Below are positions 25,582 to 34,863 of a DNA stretch of 55,034 bases, in pieces (within the stretch, counting starts at the first letter, position 1; every line of letters starts with the position of its first letter). This DNA comes from Armatimonadia bacterium (lineage in GTDB: Bacteria > Armatimonadota > Zipacnadia > Zipacnadales > JABUFB01): positions 1 through 55,034 of the forward strand of contig JBDKVB010000149.1 in the NCBI GenBank assembly GCA_039679385.1, in the 5' to 3' direction. Both the position numbers and the translations under genes were made by a program. Below the pieces are notes generated by a model, which worked only from the letters and a program-made list of their open reading frames with translations, did not search any database and was not told the origin of the DNA.

Positions 25582-28500
25582 TTACGGTCGGTCCGCTGCC
25601 CCACTTCGGGCCGCGATCTCATAGGCGATCGCGCCGTAAGCGGGCAGCTCGACCGGTAGGTCAAAGGTCGCCGGCCTGGTCATGGCTGTGCCGCTTCCGT
25701 CCTCGCTGCGCGGAGTCACCGACAGCGTGCTTCCTTTGGCGAAGCCATACCGGGTGCCGTCCATCTTGAGCGTCACCTGCAGCGGCTTGTCGAGCACGTT
25801 CACCAGCAGCACGACCAGCTTGCCGTCCTGTGACTTCCACGCGCCGCGCTGCAGGGCCGAATCGGTGACCATGGTGGGGCCGTGCCAGGCCCAGTCGGCC
25901 GTGACCTCCGGCACTTCGCCCTCCACAACAGGCGGGTGCGCCATCTCACCGCGCGCCAGATAGGGGACCAGCGCATAGCGCAACCGTGCAAGACGCCGGA
26001 AGAAGGAGCCGGTCACCTCCAGGTCCTTGAGGAGTACCGGGGCGCCAATCCAGCCCAGTTGCTCGCCGAAGACAAACTCCTGGGCCGCCTTCATGCGGTA
26101 GCTCAGCTTATCGCTGCCGCCGTACGAGCGCGAGAACATCTGGAGCCGACCGCCATACACAGCAGCGAACAGCGGGATCATGTCCTGGCTCTGGAAGTGC
26201 CAGGTCAGGTAACCGTCGAACCACCGGGCGTAGGGCTCGGCGTTGCACTCGGTGGTGAGCATCTTGTCTGCAGGTAGGCGCGAGACGAGGTCGCCCAGCA
26301 TCGGCCAGTACCCCTTCTGCGTCCACCAGTTCCCGCCTCCGAGCGGGTGACCATGCGTGGCGTCGAAGCACATCACCGGCCGCGCCGCTGCCACCTGGTC
26401 GATATAGACGCCGTCCACGTTGTACTCCGGCCCGGTGAGGCGCAGCACGATCTCCTTCACCTTGTCCTGCCACACCTTCGTGGTCGGGCACATCGGGACC
26501 AGCTTCTCCTTGGACCCGTAGACCTCGATGTAGTAGTCGCCCTTTTCGTCCTTGGTCGCGTTGGGCAGTGCGAGGGTCTTGAAGTCGTCGGTATCGCTAT
26601 CCCACAACCGCCCGTTGATGTAGGGCATCACTCGCACGCCGCCTTCTTGCAGGCGACGCACGCCCTCAGCGAAGCCCTCCTTCACCGGGAAGTAGTGCGG
26701 GTAGTCGTTGTCAAAGGGGATCTGGTGCCAACTGTACCAGTGTACCGCCAGCGGCACTCCCAGGTACTCGCGCAGTTTCAGGCAGGGATCGAGGACGTTG
26801 GTCGGTGCGCCGCTCATGATGGTCCACATGGGCATCTCGACCATCCACTGCGGCGTCGGTCGCGGCATGCCCTTGAGGCCTGCAATCCCGGGCTCTCGCT
26901 GCACAGGCCACCAGGCGGCTTCCTTCTTCGCCCAGGTCTTGTAAATCTGGGCGGCGTCGAACCAGTCGCCGTCGAAGACCTCGAGCACGCAGGGGAAGGA
27001 GGCGAAGTCGTTCTTGGCCACTCCCGTGTTGGGCGCCGGTGTCGAGACCTCGCAGCCGATCCCGTTCCCGAGGCGGCGGAAGCGCAGGTTCTTGGCGGTT
27101 GCTCCGCCGTCATGGGCAGCGAAGTAGACGCCGCCAAGGCTGTCGTAGTAGCCGCCGAACTGCAGTGTGCACCAGCCGTTCGGCCACAGCCCGTCGAAGT
27201 TGCTCAGCCGCTGCGTCGGGTTGGCGGTCAGAGTCCCCGAGCCACCCGGCACGAAGGCGTAGTCCTCGCCCTCACTCAGCCGCTGAAGGGAGATGCTCGG
27301 GAAGGCGACGGAGCGCAGACCCAGGGCGTCGCTGTGTGGACGCACCGCGATGCTCCAGGTGATTCGCCGACCCTCCAACTGGACGGGTACCTGCACCTCG
27401 ATGTCGCCGACGCTGGTGTCGGCAGGTGTGCGCCAGCGCAGAAGGCAGCTTGCCGTCCCGGCCTTAGTCTTCGAACCGGGCTCCAACACCGCTTCCGCCC
27501 AGGAGTCCTCAGCGGTCACAGTCTTCGAGGGGTTGCTGCCCGCCGACAGCTCCAGCCGGAACAGCGGTCCGCCGTCAGCTAACAGGAGCTCACGCTGGTG
27601 GTCGAAGTCGAACAGGCTCACCAGGCGCGGCGCCTGCCCGGCACGCTGCAGGAATCCCAGACCAATCTCGCCGTTCTCGATCGGCGTGAGCCTGGCGTCC
27701 TTCCCCAGTAGCGGCTGGAGCGTAGCGAAGGGATCCGCACCGGCCCTACCGAGCGTCTCCGACATCGTCACCAGAGCACGGTCGGTCGCTGCCAGTCGTC
27801 CCTCTCGCCGCGACTCGCGCTCGACGAGACTGAGTGCCCAGGCCCACAATCCGGCACGTCGGCTATCGCTGAGGGTGCTGATCTGCGTCCGCACCGAGGC
27901 GAGCCGTGACTGCAGCGTCGAGGTGGTCACGGTCGCCGTCGAGGCCACGGTCACGCCCTTTGCCATCTCCTGCAACTGCGCCGCCGCCCCGGGCTCAGCC
28001 GAGACGAACAGCGTCGTCGCCAGCCTGTGCTCGCTGCCGGTCATCGCCTCCCAGGGGCCATGCAGGTACGTGCCGTACTCGCCCCGCCCGTCGTAGATCA
28101 GCGTCCGCTCGGATACGAGACCCAGAACGTTGGCACCCTCCACCAGCGCTCCCCAGCTTCCCGAGTACGACTTCTTCTCCGCCTTGAGCTCCGCGGGCGC
28201 GGTGAGGCCGCTGGTGAGGTAGTGGCTGAAGTCGGTGCCCGGGAAGTTGATCTCCGCGAGGTGCGCCTGGCTCCAGTCGAAGGCCTGCTGCTGAGTGACC
28301 TGCGCGGTGACGCCAATCAGCGGAGAGTTCGGGAGATAAGCGAACTCATACACCGCCGTCGGGTGCGAATCGGGCGTCTTGCTCGTGCCCTGCACATACT
28401 CCGCATAGACCCGAACCAGCGTGCGGACCGGTCCCTGAGCCACGAGTTCGATCCGTGGCTTCCGGGTGTCCCGCGCATTGAACCCCTTGAGGTTGGTATC

Positions 28501-29052
28501 CCACAGCCGGTCGTTCCAGGTGAAGGCCTCGAAGGTCTTGCCCGTCGCCTTGAACTCAAAGCGCGACGGGAGTCCCGCCTGCTTCGCCGGATCATGGGTG
28601 AGGCGGTAGTACTCGCTCTCGACCACGAGGCGGCCACCAGCAGTGTCCACCTTGAGGTCACTCGTCGGCATGACTCCTGCGACCGTCGGTCGAGCGCTGC
28701 CCACATAAACGCGGACGCGCTGATTCCCGGTGGCGTTCGGAGGCAGCCTAAGGGCCAGAGTCCCTTGAGCCTGTGCCTGCCAGTCGAAGCCGGGACCGGG
28801 CTCGAACTGCGACGGCAGCGGTGCGAGCTTGCCGTCCTCGCCTTCGAGCAGGCACAGCGGCTCCTTGTGCTCGAGCGGCACTCGCAGCGTCGCGGCGATG
28901 TCGGCGAGGTCGAGGGGAATCGTCGTCGGCAGCAGGGCCCCTTCCGGGACCCTCAGATCGAGCACCGCATAGGGCGCTTCCTGCTGGGCCATCACAGACA
29001 ACGGGGCTATCAGCCCCAGAAGGATCAGACCGAGAGCACAGACGCGAATCAT
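25582..29052 (-). CDS. Secreted DUF6259 glycosidase-like protein (copy 1)
   Basis: 1156 residues with signal peptide (MIRVCALGLILLGLIAPLSV). The N-terminal ~600 residues are beta-rich and include a hinge with many Ala. The C-terminal TIM-barrel-like part contains LGVPLAVHWYSWHQIPFDND, GGVRVMPYINGRLWD, VDGVYIDQVAAA, GHPLGGGNWW and TTECNAEPYARWFDG, which fit DUF6259 and distant GH31/GH36-like barrels. Candidate catalytic acids are the Asp in VYIDQ and the Glu in TTECN; this is inference. A C-terminal beta domain ends at GAIAYEIAA. ATG 29052 follows AAGGAG; the open frame further upstream lacks a signal peptide at its start. Tandem paralog of the next upstream gene. Confidence 0.82.
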   Translation of the reverse strand: MIRVCALGLILLGLIAPLSVMAQQEAPYAVLDLRVPEGALLPTTIPLDLADIAATLRVPLEHKEPLCLLEGEDGKLAPLPSQFEPGPGFDWQAQAQGTLALRLPPNATGNQRVRVYVGSARPTVAGVMPTSDLKVDTAGGRLVVESEYYRLTHDPAKQAGLPSRFEFKATGKTFEAFTWNDRLWDTNLKGFNARDTRKPRIELVAQGPVRTLVRVYAEYVQGTSKTPDSHPTAVYEFAYLPNSPLIGVTAQVTQQQAFDWSQAHLAEINFPGTDFSHYLTSGLTAPAELKAEKKSYSGSWGALVEGANVLGLVSERTLIYDGRGEYGTYLHGPWEAMTGSEHRLATTLFVSAEPGAAAQLQEMAKGVTVASTATVTTSTLQSRLASVRTQISTLSDSRRAGLWAWALSLVERESRREGRLAATDRALVTMSETLGRAGADPFATLQPLLGKDARLTPIENGEIGLGFLQRAGQAPRLVSLFDFDHQRELLLADGGPLFRLELSAGSNPSKTVTAEDSWAEAVLEPGSKTKAGTASCLLRWRTPADTSVGDIEVQVPVQLEGRRITWSIAVRPHSDALGLRSVAFPSISLQRLSEGEDYAFVPGGSGTLTANPTQRLSNFDGLWPNGWCTLQFGGYYDSLGGVYFAAHDGGATAKNLRFRRLGNGIGCEVSTPAPNTGVAKNDFASFPCVLEVFDGDWFDAAQIYKTWAKKEAAWWPVQREPGIAGLKGMPRPTPQWMVEMPMWTIMSGAPTNVLDPCLKLREYLGVPLAVHWYSWHQIPFDNDYPHYFPVKEGFAEGVRRLQEGGVRVMPYINGRLWDSDTDDFKTLALPNATKDEKGDYYIEVYGSKEKLVPMCPTTKVWQDKVKEIVLRLTGPEYNVDGVYIDQVAAARPVMCFDATHGHPLGGGNWWTQKGYWPMLGDLVSRLPADKMLTTECNAEPYARWFDGYLTWHFQSQDMIPLFAAVYGGRLQMFSRSYGGSDKLSYRMKAAQEFVFGEQLGWIGAPVLLKDLEVTGSFFRRLARLRYALVPYLARGEMAHPPVVEGEVPEVTADWAWHGPTMVTDSALQRGAWKSQDGKLVVLLVNVLDKPLQVTLKMDGTRYGFAKGSTLSVTPRSEDGSGTAMTRPATFDLPVELPAYGAIAYEIAARSGAADRP

Positions 29053-29107
29053 GAACAGGCTCCTTCCCTGAAGGTTCTGAGAGGTCGCTTGGTTGTGTTG
29101 CGGGTCC

Positions 29108-32100
29108 TTAGTGAGTCGCCGCACCTGTTGCCGGAGCGATCTCATAGGCCACGGCACCGTAGGCCGGGAGCTCCACCGGCAACTCGAACGAGCACGCCTT
29201 CGTCAGCGCAGGAGCGGTCCCCTCCTCAGTGCGAGGTGTGACCGACAGCATGCTCCCCGCGGCGAAGCCATACCGGGTGCCGTCCATCTTGAGTGTCGCC
29301 TGCAGCGGGCGGTCGAGGACGTTCACCAGCACGACTGCCAGCTTGCCGTCGGCTGACCTCCACGCACTGCGTTGCAGGGCCGAGTCGGTGACGGGGTGTG
29401 CGCCGCTGAATCCGGTCCAGCTTGCGGTGATGTCCGGCACGTTACCCTCAATCACCGGTGGACGTGCCATCTCGCCACGCCCCAGGTAGGGAGCGAGTGC
29501 ATGGCGCATCCGAGCCAGCCGCCGGAAGAAGGGCCCGAGCACCGTCGGATCGTCCAGTATCAGGCGAGCCCCAAACCAGCCGAGTTGCTCGCCGTAGACG
29601 AGCTGCTGAGCTCCCTTCATCACGAAGCCGACCTTGTCGTTGCCTCCGTAGGCCCGACCAAAGCACTGGATTCGACCGCCGTACACCGCGGCAAAGAGCG
29701 GGATCTGGTCCTGCTCCTGGAAGTGCCAGTTCAGGTAGCCGTCGAACCAGCGGGCATAGGCCTCTGCATTGCACTCGGTGGTGACGGCCGTCTCCGCGGG
29801 CAGGCGCGAGATCAGGTCGCCCATCAGCGGCCAGTACCCGCCCTTCGTCCACCAGTTCCCACCTCCGAGTGGGTGGCCGTGCGTGGCATCGAAGCACTGC
29901 ACCGGCCCTGCGGCTGCGATCTGGTCGAGGTAGATGCCGTCCGCATGGAACTCAGGGCCGCCCAGCCGCACCTCGACCTCCTTGATCGTGTCCTGCCACA
30001 CCTTGTTGGTCGGGCACATCGGTACGAGCTTGCGCTTCGACCCGTAGACCTCGATGTAGTAGTCGCCCTTCTCGTTCTTGGTCGCGCCGGGCAGGGCTAC
30101 GGTCTTGAAGTCGTCGCTCTCGCTATCCCACAGCCGCCCGTTGATGTAGGGGAACACCCGCACGCCGCCTTCCTGCAGGCGGTTGAGGGCTTCGGCGAAC
30201 CCCTCCTTGGCCGGGAAGTAGTGCGGGTAGTCGGTATCAAAGGGGATCTGATGCCAGTTGTGCCAGTGGATGCCGAAGGGCACGCCCAGGTACCGGCGCA
30301 GTTGCAGGAGCGGCTCCACAGCCTCCTTCGGCCCCACTCGAACATCCACCCACAGCGGCATATCGCTCATCCAGCGCGGGGTCGGCCTTGGCAGGCCCTT
30401 GAGGTCGGTCCGCCCCGGTTCGTTCTGCAGCGGCCACCAGCCGGCTTCCTTGCGTGCCCAGCTCTTGTACTTCTGGGCGGCGTCGAACCAGTCGCCCTCA
30501 AAGATCTCGGTCACGCAGGGGAAGGAGACGAAGTCGTTCTTGGGGATGCCCGTGTTCGGAGCCGGTGTCGCAATCTCGCAGCCGATGCCGTTGTCGAGTC
30601 GCAGGAATCGCAGGTACTTGATCGACGCGTCGGCATCCTGGGCAGCGAAGTACACACCGCTGAGACTATCGTAGTAGCCGCCGAACTGCATCGTGCAGGA
30701 GATGCTGGGCCACAGTTGACTGAAGGAGGTCATGCGCTGGGTCGGATTGGCCGTCAGCACTCCCGAGCCCTTCGGCACAAAAGCGTAGTCCTGACCGCTC
30801 CTGAGCCGCTGCAAGGCCAGGCTCGGGAAGGTGATGGTGCGCAGGCCCAGGCTGTCGCTGTGCGGGCTGACCGCGATGCTCCAGGTGATCCGCCGGCCTT
30901 CGAGCCTGATCGGCACCTGCACTTCGATGTCGCCAAGGCTGGTATCGGCAGGTGTTCGCCAGCGCAGGAGGCAGCTTGCCTTGCCGGGCTCCGTCTTCGG
31001 GCCGGGCTCCAGCGTCGCTTCCTTCCAGGCGTCCTCGGCTGTCACGCTCTTGAGCTGCTCGGCACCGGCAGACAGGTCAAGCCGGAACAGCGGCCCTGCC
31101 TCCGCCAGGAGGTGTTCGCGCTCGCGGACGAAGTCAAACAGGCTCACCAGACGCGGCGCCTGTCCGGGACGCTGCAGGAACCCCAGTCCGACGCTGCCGT
31201 TCTCCACCGGCGTAAACCGGGCATCCGTTCCCAGCAGCGGCTGCAGAAGGGCAAAGGGATCCGCGTCGGCCTTGGCCACAGCTCCCGCCATGACCTCGAC
31301 GACCCGTTCCGTCGCCGCGAGTTGTCCGAGCCGTCGCGTTTCGCGTTCGAGCAGACTCAGCGCCCAGGCCCAGGACCCACGACGACGCGCCTCGGCCACG
31401 CTCTTGATCTTCGTCCGCAGCGAGGACAGCCGAGACTCCAGCGTCGAGGTGCCCACGATCGCCGCTGAGATCGGCACCACGTTCTTTGCCATCGTCTGCA
31501 GTTGCGCTGCCGCGTCGGCCTCGCCGGACACATACAGCACCGCCGAGTACTTGTGCTCGGTGCCCGTCATCGACTCCCAGGCGCCTTGCACATAGGTGCC
31601 GTACTCGCCGCGACCGTCGTAGATGCTCACGTTGTCGGCCACGAGCCCCAGGACACTGCTGCCCTCCACCAGCGCACCCCAGCTCCCGTAGTACTTCTTC
31701 TTGTCGGCCTTGAGGGCCGTTGGCGTCGAGACCGCGCTGGTAAGGTAGCGGCTGAAGTCTGTGCCCTTGAAGTTGATCTCGGCCAGGTGGGCCTCACGCC
31801 ACGTGAACCCCTGCTCCTGATTGAGCTGTGCGTTGCAGGCGATCAGGGGACAGTTCGGGAGGTACGCGAAGTCATACACTGCGGTCGGGTGAGAGGGCGG
31901 GACCACGTCCCGGTCTTGCACGAACTCCAGATGAACGCGGACCACGGTGCGCACCGGTCCCTGAGCCAGCACCTCGACGCGCGGCGTCCTTGTGTCCCGA
32001 GGGTAGAAGCCCCTCAGCGTCGCATCGTAGAGCCGGTCATTCCAGGTGAAGGCCTCGAAGGTCTTGCCGGTTGCCCTGAACTCGAAGCACGAGGGCAGTC

Positions 32101-32584
32101 CTCCCTGGCGCTTCGGATCATGGGTGAGGCGGTAGTACTTGCTCTCCACCACGACCTTTTCGCCGGTGGTATCAACCTTGAGGTCACTGGCTGGCAGAGC
32201 CTGTGCCATCGTCGGGCGAGCGGCGCCTACGTAGATTCGGACGCGCTGCTCCCCCGTGGCACTCCTGGGCAGGGCAAGTGCCAGCGTCCCCTGGGCATGG
32301 GTCTGCCAGTCGAATCCCGGACCGGGCTCGAACTGCGACGTCAGCCGAGTGAGCTGCCCCTCCTTGCCCTCCAACAGGCACAGCGGTTCACTGTGCTCAA
32401 GGGGCACTCTCAGGGCAGCGGCGAGGTCGGCCAGGTCGAGAGAGAGGGTGGCCGGGAGCAGCGGCTCGGAGCCCGCACGGACTCTCAACTCCAGAACTGC
32501 ATAGGGCGCGTCTTGCTGGGCGAGGACGGACAGCGGAAGCAGCAGGCCCACGGTGACCAGGCCCAGGGCACCTGCGTAGGACAT
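29108..32584 (-). CDS. Secreted DUF6259 glycosidase-like protein (copy 2)
   Basis: 1158 residues, signal peptide MSYAGALGLVTVGLLLPLSV. It aligns with the neighbouring copy over its full length, with the same order of motifs: FGIHWHNWHQIPFDTDYPHY, GGVRVFPYINGRLWD, ADGIYLDQIAAAG, GHPLGGGNWW and TTECNAEAYARWFDGY. The ATG has GGGAG 7 nt upstream. It lies 14 nt downstream of the tyrosine recombinase gene and 55 nt upstream of copy 1, so one transcript is likely. The two copies probably act on related substrates, and their divergence suggests separate specificities. Substrate unknown. Confidence 0.82.
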   Translation of the reverse strand: MSYAGALGLVTVGLLLPLSVLAQQDAPYAVLELRVRAGSEPLLPATLSLDLADLAAALRVPLEHSEPLCLLEGKEGQLTRLTSQFEPGPGFDWQTHAQGTLALALPRSATGEQRVRIYVGAARPTMAQALPASDLKVDTTGEKVVVESKYYRLTHDPKRQGGLPSCFEFRATGKTFEAFTWNDRLYDATLRGFYPRDTRTPRVEVLAQGPVRTVVRVHLEFVQDRDVVPPSHPTAVYDFAYLPNCPLIACNAQLNQEQGFTWREAHLAEINFKGTDFSRYLTSAVSTPTALKADKKKYYGSWGALVEGSSVLGLVADNVSIYDGRGEYGTYVQGAWESMTGTEHKYSAVLYVSGEADAAAQLQTMAKNVVPISAAIVGTSTLESRLSSLRTKIKSVAEARRRGSWAWALSLLERETRRLGQLAATERVVEVMAGAVAKADADPFALLQPLLGTDARFTPVENGSVGLGFLQRPGQAPRLVSLFDFVREREHLLAEAGPLFRLDLSAGAEQLKSVTAEDAWKEATLEPGPKTEPGKASCLLRWRTPADTSLGDIEVQVPIRLEGRRITWSIAVSPHSDSLGLRTITFPSLALQRLRSGQDYAFVPKGSGVLTANPTQRMTSFSQLWPSISCTMQFGGYYDSLSGVYFAAQDADASIKYLRFLRLDNGIGCEIATPAPNTGIPKNDFVSFPCVTEIFEGDWFDAAQKYKSWARKEAGWWPLQNEPGRTDLKGLPRPTPRWMSDMPLWVDVRVGPKEAVEPLLQLRRYLGVPFGIHWHNWHQIPFDTDYPHYFPAKEGFAEALNRLQEGGVRVFPYINGRLWDSESDDFKTVALPGATKNEKGDYYIEVYGSKRKLVPMCPTNKVWQDTIKEVEVRLGGPEFHADGIYLDQIAAAGPVQCFDATHGHPLGGGNWWTKGGYWPLMGDLISRLPAETAVTTECNAEAYARWFDGYLNWHFQEQDQIPLFAAVYGGRIQCFGRAYGGNDKVGFVMKGAQQLVYGEQLGWFGARLILDDPTVLGPFFRRLARMRHALAPYLGRGEMARPPVIEGNVPDITASWTGFSGAHPVTDSALQRSAWRSADGKLAVVLVNVLDRPLQATLKMDGTRYGFAAGSMLSVTPRTEEGTAPALTKACSFELPVELPAYGAVAYEIAPATGAATH

Positions 32585-32598
32585 GGAGGATCTCCCTT

Positions 32599-33927
32599 CT
32601 ATCGGCTTCGCGAAGTGGGGCGTCTGGCGCGGGGATGTTTGTCATCGTACACCTGACGCAGACGCTCGGTGGATACGTGGGTGTAGATCTCGGTCGTGGC
32701 CAGGCTGGCGTGCCCCAGCAGTTCCTGGATCACCCGCAAATCCGCGCCGCCCTCCATGAGGTGCGTCGCGAAGGAATGGCGCAGAGTGTGAGGCGAGGTG
32801 TCCCGGGGAGCGCCTGCCTGGGGCAGGTAGCCCTTGAGCAACTGGTGGAACCGTACCCGGGTCATGGGCTTGCCCAGGCGCGTCAAAAACAGCCCCTCCT
32901 CGCCGGGGTCCTTGAGAGACACTCCGCGAGCCTGCTCCACGTAGAGCTGCACCAACTCCAGCGCCGGGTCGGCAATCGGCACCACGCGGTCCTTGTCACC
33001 CTTGCCTCGCACGCGCACGGTTCGGCGCTCGAAGTCGATGTTGTGCATCCGCAGCGACACGAGCTCCGACACGCGCAGTCCGGTGGCATACATGAGGGTG
33101 AGCATGGCCGCATCCCGCAGGCCCTCGGGAGTCTCGCGATCGGGAGCCTGCAGGAGCGCGATGCACTGATCGACAGTGAGGACCTTCGGAAGGCGTGGCG
33201 CGGGCTGAGGCGTCTCGATGTTCGCCGTCGGGTCTCGTTCGGTGAGCCCCTCGCGCACGAGGTGCTGGTGGATGCAACGCAGGCTTGTCAGTTTGCGGGC
33301 CACGGTGCTGCGCTTCAGGCCTCTGCGGCTCCTAAGCAGGACCAAGTACTCGACCACAGACTCGCGGGTGGCGCCGAGAAAATCGTCGCATCCTTTTGCG
33401 TGAAGGAAGCGGGCGTAGTCATACAGGTCGTTGTCATAGGCCTGTAGCGTGCGCTGGGAGAGCCCGCGCTCCACGGTGACGTAGTCCGACAGCTGCCACC
33501 ACTGCTCCTCGAAACCGGCGAGCGGCGACCAGACGTCTGCGTCTGCGGTCGGGTCCCGGTCGGTGAGTCCCTCCAGCACTAGGAACTGGTGGATGCGACG
33601 CAGGCTGCCCAGCTTGCGGGCCACACTGCTGCGCTTGAGCCCCAGGCGGGCGGTCAAGAGATCCAGGTACTCGATCACCTGCTGGCGGGTGGCGCCGAGG
33701 AAGTCGTCGCAGCCCTTGCCGTGAAGAAAGCGGGCGTAGTCGTACAGGTCGTGGGTGTAGGCCTCGAGCGTGCGCTCCGAAAGGCCACGGTCGACGATGA
33801 GGTACTCGAGCAACGCGTCCAACTGGCCGCGGAAGTCGCGGATCAGCGACCAGCGATCGGCGGCAGCACCCTCCGGGGGCTGGTTCAGCGAGCTCTCTCC
33901 CTCAGCGTGGGGGTTCCGGGTGGTCAC
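32599..33927 (-). CDS. Tyrosine recombinase with duplicated core-binding domain
   Basis: 442 residues, against about 300 for XerC/XerD. Two consecutive copies of the N-terminal SAM-like core-binding domain are present, about residues 36-127 and 145-236; both carry LYDYARFLH, KGCDDFLGAT, GLKRS and RDPTA. The catalytic domain is complete: Arg285 (TGLRVSEL), Lys309 (RGKGDKDR), His380 and Arg383 (HTLRHSFATHL), His406 (LLGHASL) and nucleophile Tyr415. The reaction is site-specific strand exchange through a 3'-phosphotyrosine. GTG start overlaps the stop of the DUF4446 gene (TAGTG). There is no phage context, so a housekeeping XerC/D-like role is more likely than integrase. Confidence 0.92.
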   Translation of the reverse strand: MTTRNPHAEGESSLNQPPEGAAADRWSLIRDFRGQLDALLEYLIVDRGLSERTLEAYTHDLYDYARFLHGKGCDDFLGATRQQVIEYLDLLTARLGLKRSSVARKLGSLRRIHQFLVLEGLTDRDPTADADVWSPLAGFEEQWWQLSDYVTVERGLSQRTLQAYDNDLYDYARFLHAKGCDDFLGATRESVVEYLVLLRSRRGLKRSTVARKLTSLRCIHQHLVREGLTERDPTANIETPQPAPRLPKVLTVDQCIALLQAPDRETPEGLRDAAMLTLMYATGLRVSELVSLRMHNIDFERRTVRVRGKGDKDRVVPIADPALELVQLYVEQARGVSLKDPGEEGLFLTRLGKPMTRVRFHQLLKGYLPQAGAPRDTSPHTLRHSFATHLMEGGADLRVIQELLGHASLATTEIYTHVSTERLRQVYDDKHPRARRPTSRSR

Positions 33928-34415
33928 TATCTCTCACTGAGGGCCTGGGCGAGGGCCTCAGCTTCCTCGGGCATCAGGTCATGCTGGGCCTTCCCCGCGA
34001 GGATGCCGCGGACGAACACGCGACACCCGTCCAGGGAGTAGTTTGAGGTCAGCATCAGCCCGTTGTCGCGGCCGTCGAGCATGCACAGGGCGAAGCTCAG
34101 ATTGCCGCGAATCTCGTCGTTGGAGTCGTACCGCACCAGGCCGACCCGGCGCAGGGCTCGCGACATCACCCGCTCCAGTTCGGCCATCTGCACCCTCAAC
34201 TGGTCCATCTGCTGCCCGGTGGTGTTCAGTTGTGTGAAGATGCCGGCAAGGACTTCCTCGCTGCTCTTCCCGCGAACCCGCTGGGCAAGGCCCCGGATGT
34301 CCGGCGTAACCTCCGCCAGTCGCCGGTAGGCTGCACGGGCTGCCAGGAGCGACCAGACGGCCAGAACGAGAGCCACGAAAGCAACGCCAAGAGCGATCCA
34401 GACAATTGGCTGCAT
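33927..34415 (-). CDS. DUF4446 family protein
   Basis: 162 residues. One N-terminal membrane helix (MQPIVWIALGVAFVALVLAV), a coiled region about residues 45-85 (LNTTGQQMDQLRVQMAELER), then a C-terminal domain with VGLVRYDSND, GNLSFALCMLDGRDNGLML and SNYSLDGCRVFVRGI, which match DUF4446. Function is not established. ATG 34415 is chosen because family members start just before the membrane helix; ATG 34448 would add 11 residues. The stop overlaps the recombinase start by one base, showing coupling. Confidence 0.82.
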   Translation of the reverse strand: MQPIVWIALGVAFVALVLAVWSLLAARAAYRRLAEVTPDIRGLAQRVRGKSSEEVLAGIFTQLNTTGQQMDQLRVQMAELERVMSRALRRVGLVRYDSNDEIRGNLSFALCMLDGRDNGLMLTSNYSLDGCRVFVRGILAGKAQHDLMPEEAEALAQALSER

Positions 34416-34525
34416 AGTCCCTGCCTCGTCCCGGAAGAGGGATGGCACCGCCCTGCCTCCGCCGTTACCGGCGGTTGCGAGGCCGATGCTGTCGAGTACC
34501 TCCGCGGGGCGGTGAGTGCTGCCCC

Positions 34526-34813
34526 CTAGAAGTCCTCCTGCTCCTGCTTGCGGCGAATCGCGCGCCGGTCGAAGGTCACGGTGACACCCTTGGCGATCTC
34601 CACGCCGAGCGACTTCTCGCCCAGATTCACGATCTTGCCGAACATCCCGCCGACGGTGACCACGCGGTCACCCACCTTGAGGGTGTCGACGAGATTCTGG
34701 TGCTTCTTCTGCCGAAGGCTGGTCGGCCGAATCACGGCCCACCAAAACATCACCAGCATCAGAATTCCGAAAACGACGATGGGAATGAGTTCCTGCAAGT
34801 TGCCCTGTGGCAT
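34526..34813 (-). CDS. yajC: Preprotein translocase accessory subunit YajC
   Basis: 95 residues, single membrane helix (LIPIVVFGILMLVMFWWAVI) followed by RPTSLRQKKHQNLVDTLKVG, GDRVVTVGGMFGKIV and VTVTFDRRAI, the diagnostic YajC order. It is part of the SecDF-YajC complex that assists Sec-dependent export. ATG 34813 has GAGG 6 nt upstream. SecD and SecF are not adjacent here. It is followed on the same strand by DUF4446 and the recombinase. Confidence 0.92.
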   Translation of the reverse strand: MPQGNLQELIPIVVFGILMLVMFWWAVIRPTSLRQKKHQNLVDTLKVGDRVVTVGGMFGKIVNLGEKSLGVEIAKGVTVTFDRRAIRRKQEQEDF

Positions 34814-34863
34814 AAGCGACCTCTGTAACGGGAAAGGCACCTCAAGGCGGGTCCACCGTGCCG

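Noticed and set aside
29372-31468. 698-residue plus-strand open frame inside the second DUF6259 gene
   Set aside because: Antisense shadow of a well-supported minus-strand gene with signal peptide and family motifs; composition is Arg/His/Ala-rich with no recognisable fold.
32599-33927. Phage integrase or integron integrase
   Set aside because: No attachment sites, attC sites, tRNA gene or phage genes are near, and the neighbours are housekeeping-type (yajC, DUF4446).
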